64,000 nt of DNA from Haloferax marinum (GCF_009674625.1 NZ_WKJQ01000001.1:186001-250000); one strand, 5' to 3'; counted from the stretch's first letter, positions 47,922 to 56,820 are shown. The notes: generated by a model not told the origin, from the sequence alone. Translations and numbers: made by a program.

Positions 47922-49073
47922 ATGAGCGAGGACTTCTACGACGTGCTCGGGGTCTCGCGGGACGCCTCGAAAGACGAGATCAAGAACGCGTACCGCAAGA
48001 AGGCCGCGAAGTACCATCCCGACGTCTCTGATGAGGACGACGCCCAAGAGAAGTTCAAAAAGATACAGAAGGCCAAAGAGGTCCTCACAGACGACGAGAA
48101 GCGCCAGATGTACGACCAGGTCGGCCACGACCGCTTCAAACAGGCACAGAAACACGGTGCCGGTGGCGGCGGTCAGAGTCGCGGCAACCCGTTCGGCGGT
48201 GGCGGCAACCCGTTCGGCGGGATGGGCGGTGGTGGTGGCTTCGAGGACCTGTTCAACAATCTGTTCAACGGCGGGCGTGGACAACAGCGTAACCGGCCAC
48301 AGCAAGGACGTGACGTCGCCCAGCGCATCAGTATCGACCTCGAAGACGCCTACCACGGTGTCGAACGCGACGTGACGATTCGCCGGCGTGAGGTGTGCCC
48401 GGAGTGTGACGGAGCGGGTCACCCCGACGACGCCGACGTCAACACCTGTTCAGAGTGTGGTGGGTCTGGCCAACAGACCACCGTCCAGCAGACGCCGTTC
48501 GGCCGCGTCCAGCAGGCGACGACCTGTCGGGCCTGTGGTGGCGACGGCGAAACCTACAGCGAAGACTGTTCAGAGTGTCGCGGAAGCGGGCGCGTCCGGC
48601 GCACGCGTGACGTGACTATCTCCATCCCCGCCGGATTCCGCGACGGACAGCGACTCCGTTACCGCGGCGAGGGTGAACCCGGTGAGAACGGTGGTCCGAA
48701 CGGCGACCTGTTCGTCGAAGTCTCGGTTCGAGACCACGACGAGTTCGTCCGTGAGGGTGACGACCTTCACTACACCCACCCCATCTCCTTCCCGCAGGCC
48801 GTCTTCGGGTCGACTGTGGAGGTGCCGACCCTCGATGGCGACGAAGAACTGAAAGTGCCCGCAGGCACCCAAAGTGGGTCGACGTTCACCGTCTCCGGTG
48901 CAGGGATGCCCCACCTCGATGGCCGTGGGTCGGGCGACCTGCACGTCGAAGTCCACGTCGTCACGCCCGAAGACCTCAACAAAGAACAGCGTGAGGCGCT
49001 CAAGAAGTTCGCAGAAGCAGGTGGCGAAGAGGTCAAAGAAGGTCTCTTCCAGAAACTGAAGAACTCGCTGTAA
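47922..49073 (+). CDS. dnaJ: Hsp40 co-chaperone DnaJ
   Basis: This 383-residue type I Hsp40 has a J domain with the HPD motif (KYHPDVSDE, near residue 31) and a Gly/Phe-rich region (GNPFGGGGNPFGGMGGGGGF). Its zinc-finger region has four CxxCxGxG units (CPECDGAG, CSECGGSG, CRACGGDG, CSECRGSG). The C-terminal substrate domains end EEVKEGLFQKLKNSL. It delivers clients to DnaK and stimulates its ATPase. It follows dnaK with its own promoter. Confidence 0.97.
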   Translation: MSEDFYDVLGVSRDASKDEIKNAYRKKAAKYHPDVSDEDDAQEKFKKIQKAKEVLTDDEKRQMYDQVGHDRFKQAQKHGAGGGGQSRGNPFGGGGNPFGGMGGGGGFEDLFNNLFNGGRGQQRNRPQQGRDVAQRISIDLEDAYHGVERDVTIRRREVCPECDGAGHPDDADVNTCSECGGSGQQTTVQQTPFGRVQQATTCRACGGDGETYSEDCSECRGSGRVRRTRDVTISIPAGFRDGQRLRYRGEGEPGENGGPNGDLFVEVSVRDHDEFVREGDDLHYTHPISFPQAVFGSTVEVPTLDGDEELKVPAGTQSGSTFTVSGAGMPHLDGRGSGDLHVEVHVVTPEDLNKEQREALKKFAEAGGEEVKEGLFQKLKNSL

Positions 49074-49192
49074 GCTCGATTCCTCGTCTGTTACGGTTCT
49101 CTCACCAGTTATCAGAGAGCAGTTCTGCTCGACCGACTTTGGGCGTCTACCAGTCCGTCGTGGTGTTTCTACGGTTCGTGTGCATCGAGTCT

Positions 49193-49597
49193 CTATCGTG
49201 AGGCAACGGTGTTCGCCATCCACCCACCAACTCGACCGAACACCAGACCAAAGATGGGGGCGATGCACAGTACCAGTCCACTGACGAACACGAAGAACAC
49301 CGCTCTCGACAATGGCCATGCTGCCGTCGCACTTACTGGCACGATAGACGCGAGCACTCCGACGACAGCAGCAACGAGGCCGGCACGGAGTCCGGCAGCA
49401 CCCGAATCCGTCGAACGAGTCGCAGCGATTGCTCCCGCCACGAACGCGCCGATTATCATGATACCCCCGCCAATAGTCGCCTCCGAATTCGGCAGCAAGT
49501 TCACACCGACGGTGATGGGCAGCGAAATGAGTGCGCCGAGTATCGCGAATCGCCATGCTGCAGGGTGAGTTCGAGTACGGAGGGATGATGGGGACAT
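49193..49597 (-). CDS. Multi-pass membrane protein (DUF5518-like)
   Basis: This 134-residue protein has about four hydrophobic segments (FAILGALISLPITVGVNLL, GGIMIIGAFVAGAIAA, GLVAAVVGVLASIVP, AVFFVFVSGLVLCIAPIFG) and a short basic start (MSPSSLRTRTHPAAW). The Gly-rich pattern GAAGLRAGLVAAVVG is typical of the haloarchaeal membrane family I recall as DUF5518. Function unknown. It is divergent from the lipoprotein gene, in a region of somewhat lower GC. Confidence 0.65.
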   Translation of the reverse strand: MSPSSLRTRTHPAAWRFAILGALISLPITVGVNLLPNSEATIGGGIMIIGAFVAGAIAATRSTDSGAAGLRAGLVAAVVGVLASIVPVSATAAWPLSRAVFFVFVSGLVLCIAPIFGLVFGRVGGWMANTVASR

Positions 49598-49807
49598 TCG
49601 TGTCAAATGATTTACGGAGAGTCTAGATATGGTTTTTGGAGGAGAGAGGGGCGAAAAACGAGAGTTTGTTGGTGACCAGTTCGTCCAGAGTGGTTGAGAT
49701 GGACTGGCGCGAATAGTCGAATCCGTTCGACAGAGGCGCTCTGCAACTCGTGTGTGCCTGAGTTTGCAGACAGTTCTGACTTCGAGAACTGTCTGGGAGT
49801 GGAGAAG

Positions 49808-49816
49808 ACATATACA
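49808..49816 (+). promoter_or_regulatory. TATA box of the duplicated-domain lipoprotein gene
   Basis: ACATATACA is centred about 27 nt before the GTG at 49839, with no ribosome binding site. Confidence 0.5.
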
Positions 49817-49838
49817 CGTCTGTCTACGGACGTAGAAC

Positions 49839-50864
49839 GTGAACCGACGGAATCTCTTGTTGACGACCGGGTTGGCCTTCTGTACACCGCTCACCGGCTG
49901 TCTCGGCGTCGGACTCTTGACCGAATCACCTCCTCCTCCCGAACCCTGTGAGCCAGCCAATCCAGGGGTTGACCTCCCAAGCGAGAACACGCTCAATGAA
50001 GACGACGTCGGCGCATATCTCAGAGGGATTGAAAAGCAACGATACCTCGACCAGAGTCGCTCCCCAGAGTTCACCACGGTACGTCTCTCGGTGAATTCTG
50101 TCACCACCTACGACAAGGGGTTCGTGGTCGATATCCACGGGAACGGTTCGATAGACATGGGAGACAACAAAGCTATCGTCTCTATCCGCGAGACGGTGCC
50201 TGAAAATGTGACCGTCAAGTCTGCCGACACTGCCCCGTTCTCCGCTATCGACCGACTACAAGAGACAATCGAGACAGCATGGGTTCGGCTGGCTGATGAG
50301 CGGTGCGAGGGCCGGGTTGCTGCCCATCTCTCTCAGAGTGAATTCGACACCGTGCGGGCAGCATTCGAGGACATGGAGTCGGGCCCGGACGACATCTATT
50401 ATCTTCGGGGCGACGTTTGCTACATCGGTGTCAAATTCGAGGATTCAACGGTCGTAGTTACTCTTTCCCACGATATCCCAGAGGGCGTACCGACTGAATC
50501 CGTGACAGCTGAGCAGTTCGAGCTAAAACCATTACAGGAGGCCATTGACCAGGCACTCAGCATGAGTGAGTATACCCACGACCCGGCTTCGTCATACCTC
50601 ACCGAAGAAGAGTACGACCGACTGAAAAACGGGTTCGCGGAGATGGAATCAGACAAGGACGGTTTCTACTATCTCCGAGACAACGAGTCATACGCTGCGG
50701 TCAAAGTACAACGAGAAACCGGACCCATTGGTCATCTCGCACCCTGGGTCGCGAGATACTATGTTGACGATATGCAAGTGCGCGTAACTGCCGATCATGA
50801 TGCTGAGAACACCGCTGATGCGGATCTTGAAGACCCAACGAAGGGCGAGGTTATCGTCTGTTAG
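49839..50864 (+). CDS. Lipoprotein with internally duplicated domain
   Basis: This 341-residue protein starts at a GTG with MNRRNLLLTTGLAFCTPLTGC (lipobox, Cys21) and a Pro-rich linker. Two copies of a domain of about 95 residues follow: VRAAFEDMESGPDDIYYLRGD recurs as LKNGFAEMESDKDGFYYLRDN about 95-100 residues later, each followed by an exposed strand (CYIGVKFEDST and SYAAVKVQRET). It would be anchored outside the cell. I recognise no named family. Codon use is somewhat less GC-biased than the neighbours, which hints at an accessory gene. Confidence 0.7.
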   Translation: MNRRNLLLTTGLAFCTPLTGCLGVGLLTESPPPPEPCEPANPGVDLPSENTLNEDDVGAYLRGIEKQRYLDQSRSPEFTTVRLSVNSVTTYDKGFVVDIHGNGSIDMGDNKAIVSIRETVPENVTVKSADTAPFSAIDRLQETIETAWVRLADERCEGRVAAHLSQSEFDTVRAAFEDMESGPDDIYYLRGDVCYIGVKFEDSTVVVTLSHDIPEGVPTESVTAEQFELKPLQEAIDQALSMSEYTHDPASSYLTEEEYDRLKNGFAEMESDKDGFYYLRDNESYAAVKVQRETGPIGHLAPWVARYYVDDMQVRVTADHDAENTADADLEDPTKGEVIVC

Positions 50865-51061
50865 TGAGGCAGGGGGTGTGTAACACCTGCACAAGTGATA
50901 GGCCATAGAGTTATGGTCCGTTTCACGGGGACTCGAACGGAGCCTTCGTGCTGATTACAGCCTCTCTATTCAGCACGCTATTTCTGTCACTCCCCGAAGA
51001 CTTCAACAGAGGCTCATCTCTCGCCGCCACGTTCAGGGTGCTCGCGCCCGATTTCTAGTCG

Positions 51062-51382
51062 ATGTCGTACACCAAGGTCAACTACCGTGACGTGGACGAA
51101 CTCGGGGGTGGACTACACTTCATGCGCGACTCGCTGGAGTGCGAACAACTCGGCTTCACCGTCGTCGAGTGCGAACCGAACTGGACCGGGAAACGACACG
51201 ATCACGCCGAAGAGCGCCACGAAGAGATATACTACCTCGTCTCCGGTGACGCGACGCTCGTGGTCGAAGGCGAGCGGATACCGCTCGAACCCGGCGACGC
51301 CATTCGAATCTCACCGACCGACACTCGGCAACTCCGAAACGGGGACACCGAGAGTCTCTTGGTCGTCGCCGGCGCGCCCTGA
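51062..51382 (+). CDS. Single-domain cupin protein
   Basis: This 106-residue protein has the cupin motifs: KRHDHAEERHEEIYYLVSG supplies the metal-binding His and Glu (near residues 45-58), and PLEPGDAIRISPTDTRQLRN the second motif, where the usual His is replaced by Asp-Thr-Arg. The replaced His may reduce metal binding. Single cupins act as isomerases, dioxygenases or sugar-binding proteins; which applies here cannot be told. It stands alone after a 197-bp gap with no gene. Confidence 0.8.
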   Translation: MSYTKVNYRDVDELGGGLHFMRDSLECEQLGFTVVECEPNWTGKRHDHAEERHEEIYYLVSGDATLVVEGERIPLEPGDAIRISPTDTRQLRNGDTESLLVVAGAP

Positions 51383-51448
51383 GCGTCGGGATGCAGTGGT
51401 TGGGCTCGATTCGGTCTGAACGCCGAATACGACGACTGCCTCGGCGGC

Positions 51449-51454
51449 TTTTTT
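51449..51454 (+). promoter_or_regulatory. T-rich TATA-like element
   Basis: A T6 run (GGCTTTTTTCACC) is centred about 27 nt before the ATG at 51479. It probably serves as the promoter of the adenylate-ligase-like gene and may also end the cupin transcript. Confidence 0.4.
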
Positions 51455-51478
51455 CACCCCGCCTCCGTACGGCCTCGT

Positions 51479-52192
51479 ATGGACGTTATCGGTGACCTCA
51501 TGGCCCGCGACCGGCGAAGCGACCGCCTCGCCCTACAGGTCGATGGCCCCGGCCGGACCTACACGTACTACGACTTCATCACAACGTCGTACAAGGCGGG
51601 GAACGTCCTCCGCTATCTCGGTGTTCGGAAGGGGGCACGCGTCGCCATCGAACCGGTCGCACTCCCCGAACCGATACTGACCTTCGTGGGGGCGTCTCAC
51701 CTCGGAGCAATCACCGTCTTCGACCCCACCGTCGAGGCACGGGCCGTGCTCGTCGACGTCGCCCGCGAAGAGGAGTTCGACCTTCCACCGGGGCACAAAC
51801 TCGCCGTCTACAACGGCCCACCGAGTTCACCGACGACGACGCACTGGGAGAAAGAGGTGTGGAGTGAGAACCCTGCAGTCCACCCCGAAGTCGTCGAACC
51901 GGAGGACGTCGCACTCGTCGCGGATGGTCGTGAGTACACCCACGGCGACCTCCTCGACTCGGCGAAACGAGTCGTCGATGCGTCCGACCTCGACGCCGAC
52001 GACACCGTCGTGGTTCGGTCGTCGCTCGCTCACCCTGGGACCGTCGTCGCCGGGATTCTCGCCCCACTGCTCGCTGGTGGAACGATTCGCGTTCCCGACG
52101 GTGACGCACCGATAGCCGGGGCAGTCGGGGTCGGTGACACTGTGCCTGAACCGCGCTCAATTTCGCCCGCCGACGCCGCACCGGACCGCTGA
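51479..52192 (+). CDS. Short adenylate-forming-enzyme-like protein
   Basis: This 237-residue protein resembles the N-terminal third of AMP-binding ligases: RTYTYYDFITTSYKAGNVLRYLGV, KGARVAIEPVALPEPILTFVGASHLGAITVFDP, and later LVADGREYTHGDLLDSAKRV, which looks like a second copy of the same opening. The ATP-binding P-loop (SSGTTGxPKG) and the catalytic Lys domain are absent, so it cannot adenylate on its own. Conserved versions exist in haloarchaea, which argues against a simple pseudogene. It may bind an acyl or nucleotide ligand. A full acetyl-CoA synthetase lies 1.2 kb downstream on the other strand. Confidence 0.65.
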   Translation: MDVIGDLMARDRRSDRLALQVDGPGRTYTYYDFITTSYKAGNVLRYLGVRKGARVAIEPVALPEPILTFVGASHLGAITVFDPTVEARAVLVDVAREEEFDLPPGHKLAVYNGPPSSPTTTHWEKEVWSENPAVHPEVVEPEDVALVADGREYTHGDLLDSAKRVVDASDLDADDTVVVRSSLAHPGTVVAGILAPLLAGGTIRVPDGDAPIAGAVGVGDTVPEPRSISPADAAPDR

Positions 52193-52231
52193 CAGAGAAA
52201 GTACTTACCTGCGTCTGCAATCGGATTCGCT

Positions 52232-52768
52232 ATGACTGGCACAACCGTGGTCGACGGTGACCGTGTCTCGCTCCGTCCCGTCGAACGAGACGACGCAGCC
52301 TTCCTCCAACGGTCGACGACTGACCCCGAGATTCGCATTCCACTCGGCGCACCCAAGCCACAGAATCTGAACCAAGCCACCGAGTTCATCGAGAAGACCG
52401 TCGAAGACAGCGACAACATCTGTTTCATCGTCGAGGCCGACGACGAAGCAATCGGATTCGTGATGGTCGAGATACACGACTACGGTCGGCCTAACCTCGT
52501 CTATTGGTTCATCCCCGAGTACCACGGACAGGGGTATGGAACTGAAGCCGCGGGCTTTCTCGTCGATTACTTCTTCCGAACCGTCGAATGCCACGGCCTC
52601 CAGGCTCTCACGTTCGAGTTCAACGACGCCTCACGCGGCGTCCTCGAACGACTCGGATTCACGAAGGAAGGTCGACAGCGAGAAGCGGCGTTCGTCGACG
52701 GGTCGTACGTGGACGTCGTCCAGTTCGGCTTGCTGCGCCGAGAGTGGGACGCGAGTCGTTCGGACTGA
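52232..52768 (+). CDS. GNAT acetyltransferase, RimJ/RimL type (copy 1)
   Basis: This 178-residue GNAT protein has the opening VSLRPVERDDAAFLQRSTTD, the acetyl-CoA binding motif YHGQGYGTEAAGFLVDYFF (near residues 98-116) and the end FNDASRGVLERLGFTKEG. RimJ/RimL-type enzymes acetylate protein N-termini or small amines. A close paralogue follows 71 bp downstream. They share the same order of motifs and about half of their residues, so this is a tandem duplication. Confidence 0.88.
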   Translation: MTGTTVVDGDRVSLRPVERDDAAFLQRSTTDPEIRIPLGAPKPQNLNQATEFIEKTVEDSDNICFIVEADDEAIGFVMVEIHDYGRPNLVYWFIPEYHGQGYGTEAAGFLVDYFFRTVECHGLQALTFEFNDASRGVLERLGFTKEGRQREAAFVDGSYVDVVQFGLLRREWDASRSD

Positions 52769-52839
52769 CCGAACTGACCGCCGCGTTTCCGAACGGCCGA
52801 CCGTCGGGTTACTTGCCGCTGTCCGTCGATTCGTGACTT

Positions 52840-53373
52840 ATGAAGGACACGACTGTCGTCGAAGGCGAGCGTGTGTCGCTGCGCCCCGTCGAGCGCGACG
52901 ATACCGACCTCCTCCAGCGCTCGATGACGGACCCAGCGATTCGAATCCCGCTGGGTTCCGAACCGAGAAACGAACACGAGACGACCGAGTTCATCGAGGA
53001 GTACGTCGAAGGTTCCGACAACCTCTCGTTCGTCGTCGAAGCCGAGGGCGAACGAATCGGCATCGTCGCCGTGAAGAGTCTCAAACCTGCTCGGCCTGAA
53101 CTCGTCTACTGGTTTCTCCCAGCGTATCACGGACAGGGCTACGGGACCGAGGCAGTGGGTAGTCTCGTCGAGTACGTCTTCAACGCGGTCGATTGCCACG
53201 GACTCACCGCAATCGTGTTCGAGTTCAACGAGGGGTCACGTCGACTTCTCGAACGACTCGGGTTCGAAGAAGAAGGCCGACTCAGAGAACATCGGTTCGT
53301 CGATGGGGCGTACGTCGATGTCCTTCGGTTCGGCTTGCTTCGACGGGAGTGGGAACAAGCCCGGTCCGACTGA
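52840..53373 (+). CDS. GNAT acetyltransferase, RimJ/RimL type (copy 2)
   Basis: This 177-residue paralogue of the preceding gene begins MKDTTVVEGERVSLRPVERD. It shares YHGQGYGTEAVGSLVEYVF and FNEGSRRLLERLGFEEEG with it. Substrate-side residues differ (RIPLGSEPRNEHETTEF versus RIPLGAPKPQNLNQATEF in copy 1), so the two may have different targets. It converges on the acetyl-CoA synthetase gene with a 16-bp gap. Confidence 0.88.
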   Translation: MKDTTVVEGERVSLRPVERDDTDLLQRSMTDPAIRIPLGSEPRNEHETTEFIEEYVEGSDNLSFVVEAEGERIGIVAVKSLKPARPELVYWFLPAYHGQGYGTEAVGSLVEYVFNAVDCHGLTAIVFEFNEGSRRLLERLGFEEEGRLREHRFVDGAYVDVLRFGLLRREWEQARSD

Positions 53374-53389
53374 GCACTGTGTCGGGGTT

Positions 53390-55402
53390 TTACGACGCGT
53401 TTTCTATCTTCTCTAAGGCTTCGGGGTTCTCGATACTGCTCATATCTCCGAGGTCCTCGCCAGCGTAGATGGCCGAGATGGCCCGGCGGATAATCTTTCC
53501 AGATTGGGTCTTCGGGAACTCGTCCACGAAGAGAATCTCGCGGGGACGGAACGGCTTGCCGAGTTCGTCGCCGACGACACCCCGGAGTTCCTCGCGTAGG
53601 TCGTCGCTCGCTTCGAAATCGTCTTCCAGGACGACGTACGCGACGACGGCAGTGCCCGTGGTGTCGTCGGGGACGCCGACGGCGGCGGCCTGATTCACGG
53701 CGGCGTGTTCGATGAGCGCGCCTTCGACTTCCGCGGGACCGACTTTTCGACCGGCCACGTTGAGGGCGTCGTCGGCACGGCCATGTAAGAACCAGAAGCC
53801 GTCTTCGTCTTTCTGGGCCCAGTCGCCGTGGTCCCAGAGGTTCTCCCACGACGACCAGTAGGTGTCGAGGTAGCGTTCGTCGCCCTCCCAGAGGCTCTTT
53901 GTCATCGACGGACAGGAGTCGCGAGCGACGAGGAAGCCACGTTCGTTGGTGTCGGCAACCGACTCGCCCGACGAATCCACGATATCGATATCCATCCCGA
54001 GGCCAGGGCCACCGAGTGAACACGGCTTGAGGGGTTGGGTCGGCATCGGCATGAGGAAACAGCCGCAGATTTCGGTCCCGCCGGAGATGTTGATAATCGG
54101 GGCTTCGCCGCCGCCGACGTTCTCGTAGAACCACATCCACGACTCGGGGTCCCACGGTTCGCCGGTAGAGCCCAGCAAGCGCAGACTCGAGAGGTCGTGT
54201 CTCTCGACGTAGTCGTCGCCGTACTTTCGCAGGGCACGAATCGCGGTGGGAGAGATACCGAAGGTGGTGATGCGGTGGCGCTCTATCATGTCCCAGAACC
54301 GGTCGGGCTCGGGGTAGTCTGGCGCGCCTTCGTACATGAAGATGGTGCCGGCGAACGTGTGATTCCCGATGAGCGTCCACGGGCCCATCATCCAGCCGAT
54401 GTCCGAGACCCAAAAGAAGCGGTCGGCGGGTTTCTGGTCGAACCCGAAGTGAATCTCTTTCGCTGTCTGCATCTGCACACCCGCGTGGGTGTGCACGATT
54501 CCTTTCGGCTTCCCCGTCGTTCCCGACGAGTACAGGAGCATGGACTCGGCGTCCGAGGGGAGGTGTTTCGTCTCGTACTCGCTTTCTGCTTCGTCGACGG
54601 TGTCTGCCCACCACTCGTCGCGGCCGTCTGTCCACGGGACGTCGGTGGCGTCTTCACTGTCTTCGTCGCCGTCTCCGAATCGTCGGTAGACGACGGTGTG
54701 TTCGACACATCCTGCTTCTTCGATAGCCTCGTCGGCAGTCTCTTTCAGTCGGACCTCCGACCCGCGACGGTAGAAGCCGTCGGCCGTAAAGAGGACCGAA
54801 CACTCTGGGTCTTCGAGACGGGTTGCAGTCGCGTCTACGCCGAACCCAGAGAAGATGGGGACGGCGATCGCACCGACTTTGAAACAGCCGTAGAGAATCG
54901 AGATGACTTCGGGAACCATCGGCATGTAGAGGCCGACGGTGTCACCGGTCTCTATCCCGTAAGATTCGAGGACGTTGGCGACGCGGTTGGCTTCGCGATA
55001 CAGGTCGTGGTAGGTCCGCTGGACGACCTCACCGTCTTCGCCCTCCCAGATACAGGCGACGCGATTTCGGTTGGGCGAGTCGACTGCCGCGTGGCGGTCC
55101 AGTACGTTGTGTGCGACGTTGATTTCGCCACCCGGATACCAGTCGGAGAACTGGGGGCCGTCGGTGTCGTCTCGAACCTCGTCGTAGTCTTCGTAGAAGT
55201 CGATATCGAGATAGTCGACGAGTTCGTCCCAGAACCACTCGACGCCCGATTCGCCGATTCCCGGAAGCTCAGTCGTGGTTCGTTCGATGAGTTCGTCGTA
55301 ATCATCGATGTCGTACTCCCGCATGAAACGCGTGACGTTGGCGTCCGCGACGAACGCCGGGTCGGGGTCGTGCACCACCGTGTCGGTATCGGGTACGTCC
55401 AT
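53390..55402 (-). CDS. acs: Acetyl-CoA synthetase-type AMP-forming ligase
   Basis: This 670-residue enzyme has the P-loop YSSGTTGKPKGIVHTHAG (near residue 280), the adenylation motifs GSTGEPWDPESWMWF and YWSSWENLWDHGDWAQ, and the C-terminal domain with HGRADDALNVAGRKVGPAEVE and KTQSGKIIRRA, where the Lys is the catalytic adenylation residue. A Trp (WMMGPW / EPWDPESWMW) is consistent with acetate or another short acid. It activates the acid with ATP and CoA. Haloferax has several paralogues, so propionate or other acids are possible. The start at 55402 (MDVPDTDT) is chosen; nine more codons are open upstream. Confidence 0.9.
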   Translation of the reverse strand: MDVPDTDTVVHDPDPAFVADANVTRFMREYDIDDYDELIERTTTELPGIGESGVEWFWDELVDYLDIDFYEDYDEVRDDTDGPQFSDWYPGGEINVAHNVLDRHAAVDSPNRNRVACIWEGEDGEVVQRTYHDLYREANRVANVLESYGIETGDTVGLYMPMVPEVISILYGCFKVGAIAVPIFSGFGVDATATRLEDPECSVLFTADGFYRRGSEVRLKETADEAIEEAGCVEHTVVYRRFGDGDEDSEDATDVPWTDGRDEWWADTVDEAESEYETKHLPSDAESMLLYSSGTTGKPKGIVHTHAGVQMQTAKEIHFGFDQKPADRFFWVSDIGWMMGPWTLIGNHTFAGTIFMYEGAPDYPEPDRFWDMIERHRITTFGISPTAIRALRKYGDDYVERHDLSSLRLLGSTGEPWDPESWMWFYENVGGGEAPIINISGGTEICGCFLMPMPTQPLKPCSLGGPGLGMDIDIVDSSGESVADTNERGFLVARDSCPSMTKSLWEGDERYLDTYWSSWENLWDHGDWAQKDEDGFWFLHGRADDALNVAGRKVGPAEVEGALIEHAAVNQAAAVGVPDDTTGTAVVAYVVLEDDFEASDDLREELRGVVGDELGKPFRPREILFVDEFPKTQSGKIIRRAISAIYAGEDLGDMSSIENPEALEKIENAS

Positions 55403-55493
55403 GCGTCGTCGTACCGTAACGAAGACCATGAATCTTTACCGTTCGATGATGTGGGAAGACCCCACGGCACCGAATCGGCCTACCTGGCCGGGG

Positions 55494-55502
55494 TGTTTTT
55501 AT
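55494..55502 (+). promoter_or_regulatory. TATA-like box of the 194-residue GNAT gene
   Basis: GTTTTTATC is centred about 28 nt before the ATG at 55526, supporting that start. Confidence 0.45.
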
Positions 55503-55525
55503 CGGCGGGAGCGGTATACCTCGGT

Positions 55526-56110
55526 ATGTACGTCCGGGATGCCAAGAACCGAGACGAGGCCTGGTTGCTCGATGCACTCGAGGACCTCGCACTCGACGAC
55601 GCTGCGTTCCGCTCCCGCGACTACGTCATCGCACTGGACGAGGAGACGAACGAGAAGGCGGGGTTCGGTCGAATCCGGGTCCACAAAGGTGACGAGTCGT
55701 TCTGCGAGATTACCTGTGTTGGCGTTCCCGAGCGCTGGCGTGGACAGGGTGTCGGTGCCCACGTCGTCGAGCGACTCGTCGACCGAGCGACTGCCGAAGG
55801 ATACGACACCGTCTTCGGCTTTTCGTCCGCCTACAGATACTGCGTCCAGTTCGGATTCGACCCCGTCGATGCGTCCGACCTCCCCGAACGGGTCGAGGCC
55901 CGATTCGAACAGGTCAAATCGAGTGACTCCGACGCGATTGCGGTCCGACTCGACAACGACGACTTCTCCATGCCGGACCGACTCCGAGAACGGTTCAAGC
56001 AGGCGACCCCGGCACCGACAGAAGGCGAGGCCGAACCCGAACTCACGGCCGAAGACTTCGGCTACGACGAAGAGACACCGACGAAATACTCGACGAACCT
56101 TCGGCGGTAA
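55526..56110 (+). CDS. GNAT acetyltransferase
   Basis: This 194-residue protein has a GNAT core (DYVIALDEETNEKAGFGRIR, then CVGVPERWRGQGVGAHVVERL with the R/Q-x-x-G-x-G/A acetyl-CoA motif near residues 72-80, and FSSAYRYCVQFGFDPV). An acidic C-terminal extension of about 60 residues (PTEGEAEPELTAEDFGYDEE) follows. The target is unknown. It diverges from the acetyl-CoA synthetase gene; supply of acetyl-CoA by that neighbour is suggestive but unproven. A T6 run at 56134-56139 probably ends its transcript. Confidence 0.85.
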   Translation: MYVRDAKNRDEAWLLDALEDLALDDAAFRSRDYVIALDEETNEKAGFGRIRVHKGDESFCEITCVGVPERWRGQGVGAHVVERLVDRATAEGYDTVFGFSSAYRYCVQFGFDPVDASDLPERVEARFEQVKSSDSDAIAVRLDNDDFSMPDRLRERFKQATPAPTEGEAEPELTAEDFGYDEETPTKYSTNLRR

Positions 56111-56133
56111 GTCGGCCTCGGCCTGGTCCGGTC

Positions 56134-56139
56134 TTTTTT
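56134..56139 (+). terminator. Oligo-T after the GNAT gene
   Basis: Six T residues lie about 24 bp after the stop, in the gap between convergent genes, a likely archaeal terminator. Confidence 0.45.
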
Positions 56140-56171
56140 AGACAGGGTCGGTTCGGTCTATTCTGACCAAG

Positions 56172-56438
56172 TTAGGTTCGGCCTTCGAGGAAGTCCGTGC
56201 TGAAGACGATCCACGTCAGCACGCTACAGAAGAGAATCGGCGGGAGGATAGCGAACCCCCAGAGTGGTTCGAGTCCCTGCATCAAGATGAGAACCACGTC
56301 GGCGAGTCCGAGTGCGAGAAACGGTGCAGTCGCCAATGCGGCCCGTCTCCGATTTTTTCCACCCTCTTCTTCCGGGAGCGGTCCAGGCGATGGTTCACCG
56401 GTCGAAGACGACGTGGAGGTCGACGAGGGCGCGTCCAT
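56172..56438 (-). CDS. Small two-helix membrane protein
   Basis: This 88-residue protein has a Ser/Pro/Glu-rich N-terminus (STSSSTGEPSPGPLPEEE), a basic turn (KNRRRAAL) and two membrane segments (ATAPFLALGLADVVLILM; GFAILPPILFCSVLTWIVF). The layout is that of small subunit-like membrane proteins often placed with transporters; no transporter is adjacent here. Function unknown. The ATG at 56438 is preferred over one nine codons upstream. Confidence 0.55.
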   Translation of the reverse strand: MDAPSSTSTSSSTGEPSPGPLPEEEGGKNRRRAALATAPFLALGLADVVLILMQGLEPLWGFAILPPILFCSVLTWIVFSTDFLEGRT

Positions 56439-56517
56439 GGTCGTCTCTGGGGACCCGACGAGCAAAAACGGTCCGCCTTTCGCTCGGCGAAGTTTCGGGT
56501 GTGTTCGCGGCGAACGT

Positions 56518-56769
56518 TCAGGCGTCTTCGAGTCGAGACGCGAACTCGACGAGACCGAACAGCACCGCGAGGACGACTGCCGACACGACCATCCCGTAGA
56601 GGCTGAACGCGACGGGCGACGTCGGCAGCGTGAGGGTCCCGAACAGCGTTATTTCGGTGACCACTTGGCCACCGTTCTCTCCGATGAATACGCCGAGAAT
56701 CCCCGAGATAATCACCACGCTCGCGCCGACGAGCAAGAGGATGTCTCGGCCGCCAAACCGTTCGTTCAC
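56518..56769 (-). CDS. Small membrane protein (cox-cluster-like)
   Basis: This 83-residue protein has two membrane helices (ILLLVGASVVIISGILGVFIG and VAFSLYGMVVSAVVLAVLFGLV) joined by a polar stretch (TEITLFGTLTLPTSP). The pattern resembles the small haloarchaeal proteins found with cytochrome oxidase genes, a call from memory with low certainty. It is upstream of the other small membrane protein on the same strand, so the two may be cotranscribed. Confidence 0.55.
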   Translation of the reverse strand: MNERFGGRDILLLVGASVVIISGILGVFIGENGGQVVTEITLFGTLTLPTSPVAFSLYGMVVSAVVLAVLFGLVEFASRLEDA

Positions 56770-56820
56770 GCCGGCCGCTACGGACCGGATAGTATAGTCG
56801 TTTACGGGGCGTGACGGGTG

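Noticed and set aside
50921..50945. tRNA-like T-arm sequence (ACGGGGACTCGAACGGAGCC)
   Set aside because: The T-loop core looks right on the minus strand, but the flanking five bases on each side do not pair and no acceptor, D or anticodon arm is found nearby. At most it is a chance match or an old fragment.
54035..55400. Long + strand frame opposite the acetyl-CoA synthetase gene, running into the GNAT gene
   Set aside because: The upstream part is antisense to a clear ligase; the GNAT gene has its own TATA box and ATG at 55526.
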